A stretch of DNA of 64,000 nucleotides. Source: Granulicella sp. L60. GTDB lineage: Bacteria; Acidobacteriota; Terriglobia; Terriglobales; Acidobacteriaceae. Each line of letters starts with the position of its first letter. Positions within the stretch are counted from its first letter, which is position 1. The DNA lies in NCBI RefSeq assembly GCF_009765825.1, contig NZ_LMUR01000018.1, forward strand, positions 1,470,267-1,534,266, read 5' to 3'. The position numbers were made by a program, and so were the translations under genes. The notes below the pieces were generated by a model. That model was not told where the DNA came from. It saw nothing but the letters and a program-made list of their open reading frames with translations, and did not search any database. Of this stretch, positions 8,945 to 16,792 are shown piece by piece.

Positions 8945-9406
8945 ACGCCTATCAAAACTCTCCAAAGCACACTCGCCGCATCCCTGCTCCTCTGCACCCT
9001 CACCGCCGCAGCGCAGGACAAGGGCAACTGGCGCGCCGTCAGCACCACCGCCCGCTCCATCACCGGCGACATCGGCATCGCCGAAGAGAAGGTCGCCATC
9101 AACTTCGCCACCTTCACCATCGCCCGCATCCGCCCCCTCGAAAAGGCAGAGGTCAGCTCCATCTTCGACGCCGACAGCACCGCCCCCGGCAGCGCCAGTC
9201 TCTACCGCCTCAGCATCCCTGGCGACAAGAAATTCCTCCACAAGAACAAACTCTGCGGCGACGAAGACACCCAGTGGATGGTCACCTACGTCACCGGCCA
9301 CGACCTGCAGATGGCTCTCTTCTCCGGCGAAAAGCCACCCGTCTTCACCCACGACGCCATCGCCAACTCCACCGCCCTCTGCGGCACCTTCTCCTACACC
9401 AAATAA
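8882..9406 (+). CDS. small secreted protein with Met/Lys-rich N-terminus, unknown function
   Basis: The reading frame opens with a run of Met, Lys and Thr encoded by the microsatellite. A hydrophobic segment and signal-peptidase-like site follow (TLAASLLLCTLTAAAQ), then about 130 residues of a probable exported domain (DKGNWRAVSTTARSITGD onwards). Met codons at 8882, 8933 and 8942 could all start translation; 8942 (MTPIKTLQ) gives a conventional signal peptide of normal length. The mature part has two cysteines (NKLCGDED and STALCGTF) that could form a disulfide. I do not recognise the family. No Shine-Dalgarno is clear. Confidence 0.7.
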   Translation: MKMKMTKMTKMMKKMMMMNKMTPIKTLQSTLAASLLLCTLTAAAQDKGNWRAVSTTARSITGDIGIAEEKVAINFATFTIARIRPLEKAEVSSIFDADSTAPGSASLYRLSIPGDKKFLHKNKLCGDEDTQWMVTYVTGHDLQMALFSGEKPPVFTHDAIANSTALCGTFSYTK

Positions 9407-9435
9407 CCAGCCGCACCCGCCCAAACACCCAAACC

Positions 9436-9508
9436 AAATCCGGGTGCCCCATCTTCGCGACAGTCTCATCGTCGCTAAGGTGGGCATTCGTGCAACGCAC
9501 GAACCCGA
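9436..9508 (+). repeat. dispersed hairpin repeat, family B, copy 1
   Basis: Intergenic element of about 73 bp, repeated almost exactly at 10731-10801. TGCCCCATCTTCGCGAC pairs with GTCGCTAAGGTGGGCA to form a long imperfect stem. A second small hairpin, TTCGTGC-aac-GCACGAA, follows. It lies between the small secreted protein and topoisomerase IB. Confidence 0.85.
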
Positions 9509-9628
9509 CGGTCTAAACCCCACCCATACCTATCAGGCAGCGCCCAATCTTCCGTACCATCAAAACCCCACCACCCCTCAAAGCCCCACCCGCATCCAAC
9601 CCTCTCAGGTAAACACCCGAGACCCTCC

Positions 9629-10711
9629 ATGCCGCGAAAGAAGCAACTGCAAATCATCACCGATCCAGCAGAGTCCGCAAAGGCCGCCGGTCTGCGCTAC
9701 GTCACCGACACCAAACCCGGCATCCAGCGTAAGCCCTGGCGCAAAGCCTTCCGCTACCTGAACCCAGACGGCACCGCCCTCCGCGAAGCCGAAACCCTCT
9801 CCCGCATCAAGTCCCTCGTCATCCCTCCCGCATGGACCGAGGTCTGGATCTGCCCCAACCCCAAAGGCCATCTCCAGGTCACCGGCCGCGACGCCAGAGG
9901 CCGAAAGCAGAGCCGCTACCACCCCCTCTGGCGCGAAGTCCGCGACGAGACCAAGTACGAGCGCATGACCATCTTCGGCGCCGCCCTCCCCACCATCCGC
10001 GAGCGCGTCGAACACGATCTCTCCCTCCCCGGCCTGCCTCGCCCCAAGGTCCTCGCCACCATCGTGCGCCTCATGGAGACCACCCTCATCCGCGTCGGCA
10101 ACGAAGAGTACGCCCGCCAAAATCACTCCTACGGCCTCACCACCATGCGCAACAAACACGTCGACATCGACGGATCCACCGTCACCTTCAACTTCCAGGG
10201 AAAGAGCGGAGTCAAACACACCGTCGACATCACCGACCGCCGCATCGCAAAGATCGTGCAGCGCTGCCAGGACATCCCCGGCTACGAGCTATTCCAGTAC
10301 ATCGACAGAGACGGCACCCAGCACTCCATCGACTCCTCCGACGTCAACCAGTACCTCCAGGACATCTCCGGCCAGAGCTTCACCGCCAAAGACTTCCGCA
10401 CCTGGGCCGGCTCCGTCCTCGCCTGCGAGCTGCTCTACGAATTCGAAGAGTTCCAGTCAGAAACACAAGCCAAACGCAACGTCGTGCAGGCCATCAAATC
10501 CGTCGCCGCCCGTCTCGGCAACACCCCCTCCGTCTGCAGAAAGTGCTACGTCCACCCCGCGGTCCTCGACTCCTACATGAGCGGAGCCATGCTGGAAAAG
10601 GTCAGACGCCGCGTCCACGAAGAAGCCCCCAACGCCTCCGAAGACCTCCAACACCAGGAGCTAGCCCTCCTCAACCTCCTACGCCGCCGAGTCAACCTCG
10701 CCGTCGCCTAA
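9629..10711 (+). CDS. DNA topoisomerase IB
   Basis: Bacterial/poxvirus-type topoisomerase IB that relaxes supercoils through a 3'-phosphotyrosyl intermediate. Two domains are visible: an N-terminal beta domain (residues about 40-95, FRYLNPDGTALREAE, VIPPAWTEVWICPNPKGHLQVTGRDARGR) and a tyrosine-recombinase-like catalytic domain. Active-site candidates are Arg in TLIRVGNEEYA, Lys in FQGKSGVKHTV, Arg in KDFRTWAGS, Asn298 in LGNTPSVCRK and Tyr307 in CRKCYVHP. From memory, bacterial enzymes such as the Deinococcus one use Asn in place of the poxviral His. Length (360 aa) is normal. It stands alone, flanked on both sides by copies of repeat family B. Confidence 0.93.
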   Translation: MPRKKQLQIITDPAESAKAAGLRYVTDTKPGIQRKPWRKAFRYLNPDGTALREAETLSRIKSLVIPPAWTEVWICPNPKGHLQVTGRDARGRKQSRYHPLWREVRDETKYERMTIFGAALPTIRERVEHDLSLPGLPRPKVLATIVRLMETTLIRVGNEEYARQNHSYGLTTMRNKHVDIDGSTVTFNFQGKSGVKHTVDITDRRIAKIVQRCQDIPGYELFQYIDRDGTQHSIDSSDVNQYLQDISGQSFTAKDFRTWAGSVLACELLYEFEEFQSETQAKRNVVQAIKSVAARLGNTPSVCRKCYVHPAVLDSYMSGAMLEKVRRRVHEEAPNASEDLQHQELALLNLLRRRVNLAVA

Positions 10712-10730
10712 CCACACAACGCACTCCGAA

Positions 10731-10801
10731 AAATCCGGGTGCCCCATCTTCGCGACGGCCTCATCGTCGCTAAGGTGGGCATTCGCGTCCCGCGCGAACC
10801 G
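10731..10801 (+). repeat. dispersed hairpin repeat, family B, copy 2
   Basis: Near-identical to the copy at 9436. The small terminal hairpin reads TTCGCG-tcccg-CGCGAA here. A T-A pair in copy 1 is therefore replaced by a C-G pair, which preserves the structure. It lies between topoisomerase IB and DUF1810. Confidence 0.85.
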
Positions 10802-10813
10802 CTTTAGCACCAC

Positions 10814-11233
10814 CTAAATCCGCTCCAGCGTTCCTCGATCCATCTCCCCGTCAAAGTACTTCCCCAGCGCCTCCCCAAACACCCCACCCTCCGCATCCGC
10901 CCTCGCAAACAACATCACACTCGAATGAAACTTCAGGTCATCCGGATACCCGAAGATCTCCCCAACCGTCCTCCCCTGCAACCCAACCACAATCCCGGCA
11001 CACTCCTGCAGCCTCGGCCCCAGCACAGCATGGTCCAGGTAAGCCCGCGCCTCCTCCAGCGAAGACACCGCATACCGCACCGCCATCGGACTGCGCCCCA
11101 GCCCCCGAATCTGCGGAAACACAAACCACATCCAGTGACTCCGCTTCCATCCCGCCCGCAACTCCGCGCAAGCCTGCTCATACACGCCAGTCTGCGCCTC
11201 CACAAACCGCTCCAGATCGTACCCCTTCGCCAT
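10814..11233 (-). CDS. DUF1810 family protein
   Basis: Small cytoplasmic protein (139 aa from the chosen ATG at 11233) of the DUF1810 family, function unknown. Diagnostic motifs are YDLERFVEAQ near the N-terminus, then WFVFPQIRGLGRSPMAVRYAV, ARAYLDHAVLGPRLQEC and IFGYPDDLKFHSSVMLFA, and the C-terminal LGKYFDGEMDRGTL. A frame-open ATG at 11269 is upstream, but the 12 extra residues are not family-like. The gene is monocistronic and the protein has no membrane segment. Confidence 0.88.
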   Translation of the reverse strand: MAKGYDLERFVEAQTGVYEQACAELRAGWKRSHWMWFVFPQIRGLGRSPMAVRYAVSSLEEARAYLDHAVLGPRLQECAGIVVGLQGRTVGEIFGYPDDLKFHSSVMLFARADAEGGVFGEALGKYFDGEMDRGTLERI

Positions 11234-11355
11234 CGTCCCTCTCGATCCAAAACTCCTGTCAACCCCCAAACCTGCGAAAACCCGCGCCAGGCAAGGGGAT
11301 TCGCGTTGCGTAGGAGTTATCCTCCAGCCGCTATACTGGATATAGAGAGTGAGAA

Positions 11356-11385
11356 AAAGCCCCGGAGGGATGTCTCCGGGGCTTT
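11356..11385 (-). terminator. strong intrinsic terminator, possibly bidirectional
   Basis: Perfect 12-bp stem (AAAGCCCCGGAG with CTCCGGGGCTTT) and a 6-nt loop. Read on the minus strand it ends in a run of five T and lies 140 nt downstream of the P460 gene pair. On the plus strand it is followed by CTCCTTTG, so weak termination that way is possible. Confidence 0.75.
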
Positions 11386-11481
11386 CTCCTTTGTTATCAA
11401 ATTTTTAGCCGTAACCCGTTTGTTTTGAATATTTTGCAGACGTCAATTTTGCCATCTCGCTCAAAATAAGCCACTTACCAT

Positions 11482-11509
11482 GGGGTACCCCCAGGGGAGG
11501 GGGTACCCC
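11482..11509. repeat. GGGGTACCCC inverted repeat (hairpin)
   Basis: Perfect 11-bp arms (GGGGTACCCCC and GGGGGTACCCC) separated by 6 nt. Each arm itself contains a palindromic GGGTACCC core. It lies 17 nt beyond the stop codon of the minus-strand lipoprotein gene, so it may act as an RNA 3'-end hairpin. No T tract follows. The rest of 11270-11525 shows no gene. Confidence 0.7.
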
Positions 11510-11525
11510 ACAGATGTCGAAAGGA

Positions 11526-12023
11526 CTAAGGCATCACCGAAGCCCGCTGAGCCAGCAGATAGGCCGCACGGTCGTTAGGATCGGCTCCCTCGATGCTCGC
11601 CACCTTCTTCAGGGGCGACCCTTCGTACCGCTGATACGTGTACTGCCCCGGCCCGGTGACCGTCACATACTCAACCGCCTTCGGAGTGTGCGGTATCTTT
11701 CCACCAAACCACCGCGGATCCTCCACCTGGTTCCACGTAACAGCCGACAGAATCGACCCTGCCGGATACTTCCCATCCGCACTCGTCCGCGCATACTGCA
11801 CCGCAGCATCGTTGCCGAAGAGCGTGGACATAGTCGCATCCTGCCTGTCGGTCCACGAAGTAATCACCTTGTTCCGCAGCGGATTCGACGGCAGATCGCC
11901 CGGCATCTCCGCATCCTGGTTGAACTTGGTGGCCACCCTCGGATTCACCTTATCCGAACAGCCCGCAAGCCCAAGAGCCAGCAGCGCACCGAAAACAAAT
12001 ATCTTTTTCGCCGAAGATCTCAC
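11526..12023 (-). CDS. cytochrome P460-family lipoprotein
   Basis: A 165-aa protein with a lipoprotein signal (FGALLALGLAGC, lipobox Cys22), so probably membrane-anchored in the periplasm. The body resembles the cytochrome P460 fold: RNKVITSWTDRQDATMSTLFGNDAAVQYAR, GKYPAGSILSAVTWNQVEDPRWFGGKIP and VEYVTVTGPG. No CxxCH haem motif is present, so if it binds haem it is not by the usual c-type attachment. Its start overlaps the stop of the upstream haem protein by 4 nt (ATGA), and the two probably form a complex or redundant pair. The assignment is by fold resemblance. Confidence 0.6.
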   Translation of the reverse strand: MRSSAKKIFVFGALLALGLAGCSDKVNPRVATKFNQDAEMPGDLPSNPLRNKVITSWTDRQDATMSTLFGNDAAVQYARTSADGKYPAGSILSAVTWNQVEDPRWFGGKIPHTPKAVEYVTVTGPGQYTYQRYEGSPLKKVASIEGADPNDRAAYLLAQRASVMP

Positions 12024-13009
12024 TGTTGCCCCCTGAGCGGCATGGTGTAAACATAGTCATTCTTCGCCACCGGCTCGTGACAGCTCGTGCACTCGTTCTG
12101 AAACGCCGCGTCCTTCCCGTACGGCTTCAGATCCATCCCGCGCCAGCGTCCCCAACCCCAGCCCTCGGTAGCCGAATACTTCTGACTGTCCTTGATCATC
12201 AACTCCGTCTGGACGAATCTTCCAGCCTTCACCACGCCCTTCTCATCCGGAGCCGGCTGCACCCACGTCACCTTCGCAAAAGCACTCCCATCCGGCCACG
12301 GATTGATATGATTTTCAGCGATCGCCTTCACCGCAACATCGTTCGCAAGAATCTCGCGCATCGTGTGATTGTCGAACCGGTCCGTGCTGCTGATCGCCTT
12401 CCAGTTCTTATAGTCCGGCAGAAACCCAACACCGTTGAACTCAGGCTGCACATTCGTCGCCGGACCGCTGGATTGGATCCACTTTCCATACTCCGCATTA
12501 TCCGCCGCCGCATCTGCCGTCGCCTTCATAGCGGCCTGAGCTGTCCTCGCCGCGTCCGGAGCAGGCGGTCCGCTGAGATAGTTCCGCAGAACGGCAAGCT
12601 GCTCCGGCTTCACGACAGCATTCGGATGAACCTTCGTATACGCGGGCAGAGGCATCGCGCCCAGCTGGATCATGTTCACCGCCTCGAACAGGAACCCCCT
12701 CTGCTGCGCAACTGGAAGCCTCCCCATCTCGGAGAAGTTCATATGCCGCCTCGCCTCCATCACATCACTGGTGACGATCCAGTACGCAGGCACCACCTCA
12801 TCGAACCACGGAAGTTTCGTCTCATTGGAGTGGCAGCTATAGCAAGAGCCCTTCAGAACCTGCATCACCTCAGGAGGGGCCTGCAACTCTGCTGTCACCG
12901 GTGGGTTAGTCAGCTCCGGACGTAGGAATTGAATGCCGACAAAGACCAGGCCCAGGACAGCAATGGTCCAGGCAAGACCACGAAAACGAGTCTGCGATGT
13001 TGCATCCAT
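12020..13009 (-). CDS. haem-binding domain plus cytochrome P460-like protein
   Basis: A 329-aa protein anchored by one N-terminal membrane helix (residues about 12-29, LAWTIAVLGLVFVGIQFL). A haem-binding domain follows, with C56YSCH60 and SNETKLPWFDEVVPAYWIV, typical of the Haem_bd family. The C-terminal half is cytochrome P460-like (YKNWKAISSTDRFDNHTMREILANDVAVKAI, WPDGSAFAKVTWVQ) and carries a second c-type motif, CTSCH, near the end. It is therefore a candidate dihaem periplasmic protein. ATG at 13009 is chosen because GGGGAAGAA precedes it. It is the first gene of a two-gene unit with the lipoprotein below. Confidence 0.75.
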   Translation of the reverse strand: MDATSQTRFRGLAWTIAVLGLVFVGIQFLRPELTNPPVTAELQAPPEVMQVLKGSCYSCHSNETKLPWFDEVVPAYWIVTSDVMEARRHMNFSEMGRLPVAQQRGFLFEAVNMIQLGAMPLPAYTKVHPNAVVKPEQLAVLRNYLSGPPAPDAARTAQAAMKATADAAADNAEYGKWIQSSGPATNVQPEFNGVGFLPDYKNWKAISSTDRFDNHTMREILANDVAVKAIAENHINPWPDGSAFAKVTWVQPAPDEKGVVKAGRFVQTELMIKDSQKYSATEGWGWGRWRGMDLKPYGKDAAFQNECTSCHEPVAKNDYVYTMPLRGQQ

Positions 13010-13046
13010 AATGTTCTTCCCCGCTCGACGCACGATTGGCCCGCGC

Positions 13047-13604
13047 TTATTTTTCGCTGCTAGGCGGTACCAAACCCTTCAGCCGAAGATACAAGGCCAG
13101 AGTCGCATACTGTTCATTGTCATGCGAGACCGTTCCCCACACCAGACCGACGCGCGAGCGCTTTGCTTTCCCCAGGTCGAACATGTCGGTCAGATTAGCG
13201 TCAGTGAGCGAAGCGAATGCCTTGTCGCATGCGTCAAACGAAGCCTTGAGCGCATCGACAACAGCGGCTTTGTCCGCAGTGTCGGCTGGAACCTTGCCCA
13301 TGTCGCTCGCGGCAGTGTGATTGATCGCACCGCAGCTATGGAACTGCGCCTCGGTGATGTGATTCACGACGCGCGCATATGCTCGGACATCAGGCGTTGC
13401 CTTGAACTGATAATCCTCCGCTGGCATCTTATCCGCGGCTTTCAGGATGTTAGCCTTGAGGCCAGCGTAGCTTCGCTGAACCTCAGCTGCAGGTCCTGTT
13501 GGGCCTACTGGCGCAGAGCCCATCTGCATCTGACCCATCGCCGCACTCGTTGCGACCATTCCGACCCAACCTGCCAAAGCACACACCATACGTATCCGTT
13601 GCAT
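13047..13604 (-). CDS. DinB family protein, exported
   Basis: DinB-like four-helix-bundle protein with a signal peptide (MVCALAGWVGMVATSAAMGQ), 185 aa. Family features are AAEVQRSYAGLKANILKAADKMPAEDYQF, the metal-ligand His in RVVNHITEAQFHSC, and the pair in VSHDNEQYATLALYLR near the C-terminus. DinB proteins bind a divalent metal, and some are thiol transferases; the activity here is unknown. ATG at 13604 is preceded by GAGGTGA, 6 nt away. It lies 37 nt upstream of the haem-binding/P460 gene on the same strand and may be co-transcribed with it. Confidence 0.85.
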   Translation of the reverse strand: MQRIRMVCALAGWVGMVATSAAMGQMQMGSAPVGPTGPAAEVQRSYAGLKANILKAADKMPAEDYQFKATPDVRAYARVVNHITEAQFHSCGAINHTAASDMGKVPADTADKAAVVDALKASFDACDKAFASLTDANLTDMFDLGKAKRSRVGLVWGTVSHDNEQYATLALYLRLKGLVPPSSEK

Positions 13605-13688
13605 CGTTCTCACCTCGCACCTCTTCACCAGCCTAATCTTACTGCTCGCCTCAGGCTAGTGATTTTTTGTCACGAATTTGTCCGGACG

Positions 13689-14681
13689 TTACGGACCAGA
13701 TGCCCAATAGGTTCCTCTAGCGGAGACGATCATCTCCGGATGATGAGTGAGTCGCACTTTGATCGTATGTAGTCCAGGATCGGCTGAGGTCGGATAGAAG
13801 CTGAGAACGTAGCTGTTGCGAACATGATTGGTCAAAACGCCGAGGTCTTCAGCTAGTTCGCCCGCATTATCGAAGCTGCTCCATTCGCCACCCGACAACG
13901 TGGCCACTTCGGCGGAGGTATTCTTCTGCATCGCACCCAGAATGAGCCGCAGCGGTTCACTGAGGTTGAAATAAGCCTGATAATCTCCATCTCCGACGTG
14001 CAACGGTGGATTCAAGTGCGCCGGATCCTTGAATGCCTGTCTGGCTGCTGTCTTTTCGGCCGAAAAGGTGACGCTGTAGATTGCGGTGTTCGTCTCGCCC
14101 AGATCACGGACGATCTCCTTCATCGAGGTTTTGCTTCCAGCGTCATGCTCCTGGCTGATGAGCAGGATGGCCCGTCGGTTACCAGCCGGACGGTCCTTTA
14201 GAAGCTCCAGCGCATAGGCGACGCTATCGAAGATCGCAGCCCCCTTATCGCCGACATCGGGATGATTGATTGCATCGCGCCATTGAGCGATATCGGATGT
14301 AAATGGAGAGGCACCCTCCGGCCGACTATCGAAGTTTACGATCGAGGCCTCATTCGGGGCTGCACCGAGAAGGGAAACGAGCATCGTCTCAAGTTTCTCG
14401 TAGCTGGGGAACTGTCCGCGAGCATCCCCGCCTGTCTGCACCAGGACCACAAGGGAGAGCGACCGTTTGCTCTCCTCTTCCAAAGTCACCTTCTGAGGAA
14501 CTCCGTCGTCTGTGAGAGTGAAGTCGTCCGCAGTCAGCGTAAAGACCAACTCCTTACTCTGGGTCTGCACCAGCGTTGGCACGACTACAAGCGTAGACCT
14601 CGTGTGTAGCGTCGTTTGTGCAGATGCCACCCCTGCAAATGCTGCAGCGAGAACGCCGAATTTGGCTGCGGTGAGACCCAT
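13689..14681 (-). CDS. VWA domain-containing secreted protein (acidobacterial VWFA-related type)
   Basis: A 330-aa protein with a signal peptide (AKFGVLAAAFAGVASAQ) followed by TLVVVPTLVQTQSKELVFTLTADDFTLTDDGVPQKVTLEEE. This is the N-terminal module typical of VWFA-related proteins abundant in Acidobacteriota. The von Willebrand A domain follows. Its MIDAS-like region is degenerate (VVLVQTGGDARGQF where DxSxS is expected), with GAAIFDSVAYALELL and RRAILLISQEHDAGS downstream. A C-terminal beta module is YVLSFYPTSADPGLHTIKVRLTHHP. ATG at 14681 gives a clean signal peptide; longer starts do not. The function is unknown, presumably adhesion or envelope assembly. Confidence 0.82.
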   Translation of the reverse strand: MGLTAAKFGVLAAAFAGVASAQTTLHTRSTLVVVPTLVQTQSKELVFTLTADDFTLTDDGVPQKVTLEEESKRSLSLVVLVQTGGDARGQFPSYEKLETMLVSLLGAAPNEASIVNFDSRPEGASPFTSDIAQWRDAINHPDVGDKGAAIFDSVAYALELLKDRPAGNRRAILLISQEHDAGSKTSMKEIVRDLGETNTAIYSVTFSAEKTAARQAFKDPAHLNPPLHVGDGDYQAYFNLSEPLRLILGAMQKNTSAEVATLSGGEWSSFDNAGELAEDLGVLTNHVRNSYVLSFYPTSADPGLHTIKVRLTHHPEMIVSARGTYWASGP

Positions 14682-14809
14682 CGAGTTCAGATTAGACGAG
14701 TCTACTGACGTGCGGGCACAGGAGAACGAGCAAAAAGGTATCCTATAAAAGACAATCACGACGCCAAAACAAGCCTCGTACCAGCTTCATAAGAAGGAAA
14801 TAGCAAAAC

Positions 14810-15907
14810 ATGCCATTGAACTGCGGAATCGTTGGTCTCCCCAACGTCGGAAAGTCCACGATCTTCAACGCTCTCACCTCGGCGAAAGCCCAGGCAGCAA
14901 ACTACCCCTTCTGCACGATCGACCCCAACACTGGGGTCGTCACGGTGCCTGATGAGCGCCTTGCAAAGATCTCTGAGTTGATCAAGCCCAAGTCCCTTGT
15001 CCCGACCACGATGGAGTTCATTGACATCGCAGGCCTCGTTGAGGGTGCCAGCAAAGGCGAAGGTCTCGGCAACCAGTTTCTTGGCCATATTCGCGCCACC
15101 GATGCCGTCTGCCACGTCGTTCGCTGCTTCGACGATCCCGAGGTCATTCACGTCGCAGGCGGTGTCAATCCGCTTCACGACATCGACATCATCAATACTG
15201 AACTTCTTTTGGCCGATCTTGATACCGTAGAGAAGCGTCACACCAAGGTCGAGCGTTCCGCTAAAGCTGGCAACGATCCCAAAATCAAAGCTGAGCATGC
15301 GATGTTGCAGAAGCTTCTTATGGTGCTGAATGCCGGAAAGCCAGCTCGGACAGCCGACCTCACTGACGATGAAAAGATTCTTTCTCGGGATCTCTTTTTG
15401 ATTACAGCCAAGCCGCAGCTTTACGTCGCCAATGTGGACGAGTCAGGCCTCATTGATGGCAATGCCCACACAGCCGCTGTAGAGAAACGAGCTGAAGAGG
15501 AAGGCAGTCAGGTTGTGCGGATCTGCGGTGCGCTCGAAAGCGAGATCGCACAGCTGGAACCGTCCGAGCGCGATGAGTTTTTGAAGGACATGGGCCTCTC
15601 CGAGCCTGGCCTCAATCGCCTCATCCACTCTGCCTACCGCCTGCTCGATCTCATTACCTACTTTACGGCTGGGGTGCAGGAGGTTCGCGCCTGGACCATT
15701 CGCCGCGGCACGAAAGCTCCTGGTGCAGCGGGCGTCATCCACTCCGACTTCGAGAAGGGCTTCATCAAGGCGGACTGTTATGCTTCCGACGACCTCTTCA
15801 CCTACGGCAGCGAGCAAGCTGTGAAAGAGAAGGGGCTTCTGCGATCTGAAGGCAAAGAATACGTGGTTAAGGACGGCGATATTCTGTTCTTCAAATTCAA
15901 CGTGTAG
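14810..15907 (+). CDS. ychF: ribosome-binding ATPase YchF
   Basis: Obg-family P-loop protein that in other bacteria binds the ribosome, prefers ATP and modulates translation and oxidative stress. The G1 motif GLPNVGKST is at residues 8-16. TMEFIDIAGLVEGASKGEGLGNQFL contains the switch II region. The NKxD-type motif is replaced by YVANVDE, as in YchF. The C-terminal TGS domain ends with FIKADCYASDDLFTYGSEQAVKEKGLLRSEGKEYVVKDGDILFFKFNV. Length (365 aa) matches the family. Codon use is less C-biased than in genes at 7-11 kb. A small membrane-protein gene follows after 6 nt. Confidence 0.96.
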   Translation: MPLNCGIVGLPNVGKSTIFNALTSAKAQAANYPFCTIDPNTGVVTVPDERLAKISELIKPKSLVPTTMEFIDIAGLVEGASKGEGLGNQFLGHIRATDAVCHVVRCFDDPEVIHVAGGVNPLHDIDIINTELLLADLDTVEKRHTKVERSAKAGNDPKIKAEHAMLQKLLMVLNAGKPARTADLTDDEKILSRDLFLITAKPQLYVANVDESGLIDGNAHTAAVEKRAEEEGSQVVRICGALESEIAQLEPSERDEFLKDMGLSEPGLNRLIHSAYRLLDLITYFTAGVQEVRAWTIRRGTKAPGAAGVIHSDFEKGFIKADCYASDDLFTYGSEQAVKEKGLLRSEGKEYVVKDGDILFFKFNV

Positions 15908-15913
15908 GTTCTG

Positions 15914-16678
15914 ATGACTCTCATGGACTTCCCCATCATCCTTTTCGTCGTTGCTTTCTCCGTTCTTTGGCTGGCAGCACGATGCGGGGCAGCGCTTCGC
16001 AGACACAGACAAGGCCTGAAAGAAGCGGAGCGCGATGACTTTGGCCTGATCCTCGGTTCCACGCTTACACTTCTGGCTCTGATTATCGGCTTCAGTTTCT
16101 CCATGGCGATTAGTCGATATGACCAGCGCAAAAGCTATGAGGAGGCCGAAGCAAATGCTATCGGCACGGAGTACCTTCGTGCCGATCTGCTTCCCGTTGA
16201 CGATGCAGCCAAGCTTCGCACGCTACTTGGGAAGTACCTGGAGCAGCGCATTCTCTTCTACGAGGCTCCGCGTAGTCAGATGGTCGTCGAAGCGATCAAC
16301 GTAAGAACTGTACAGCTTCAAGACGAGCTCTGGTCCGCCGTCCGACCTGCTGCCTCTGCGCAGCCCACGCCAATCACCGCACTCGCAGTTGCCGGCATGA
16401 ACGATGTTCTCAACTCGCAGGGTTACACGCAGGCCGCCTGGTGGAACCGGATTCCTCCCGCAGCCTGGATCCTGATGTTTCAGATAGCCATCTTCGGCAA
16501 TATTCTCCTCGGTTACTACCTTCACGATCCTGATGCAAAGAAAGTTCTCTTTCTGATACTGCCCCTGATTCTCGCGATCTCATTTTTTCTCATCGCTGAC
16601 TTAGACAGTCCACGTGGAGGTCTTATCCGCATTCATCCACAGAATCTGATCAGCCTCTCTGGGTCCATGCATCCTTAA
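15914..16678 (+). CDS. membrane protein, DUF4239/bestrophin-like
   Basis: A 254-aa protein with four predicted transmembrane segments: residues about 5-23 (FPIILFVVAFSVLWLAARC), 46-66 (LILGSTLTLLALIIGFSFSMA), 186-205 (WILMFQIAIFGNILLGYYL) and 213-232. A soluble helical domain lies between helices 2 and 3. The pattern (SFSMAISRYDQRKSYEEAEANAIGTEYLRADLL) is typical of the DUF4239 or bestrophin-like group. No function is assigned. It begins 6 nt after ychF on the same strand and is probably co-transcribed. Family assignment is tentative. Confidence 0.7.
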   Translation: MTLMDFPIILFVVAFSVLWLAARCGAALRRHRQGLKEAERDDFGLILGSTLTLLALIIGFSFSMAISRYDQRKSYEEAEANAIGTEYLRADLLPVDDAAKLRTLLGKYLEQRILFYEAPRSQMVVEAINVRTVQLQDELWSAVRPAASAQPTPITALAVAGMNDVLNSQGYTQAAWWNRIPPAAWILMFQIAIFGNILLGYYLHDPDAKKVLFLILPLILAISFFLIADLDSPRGGLIRIHPQNLISLSGSMHP

Positions 16679-16792
16679 GCGTCACCTAGATTAGGTGGCA
16701 CCACAAGAAGCATAGAGAAGATGACGATTGTGGTTCACCCCTTACTCCGGGGCCGCGAATTGTAACCCGCGTATCAGACACTGAAAGACAAG

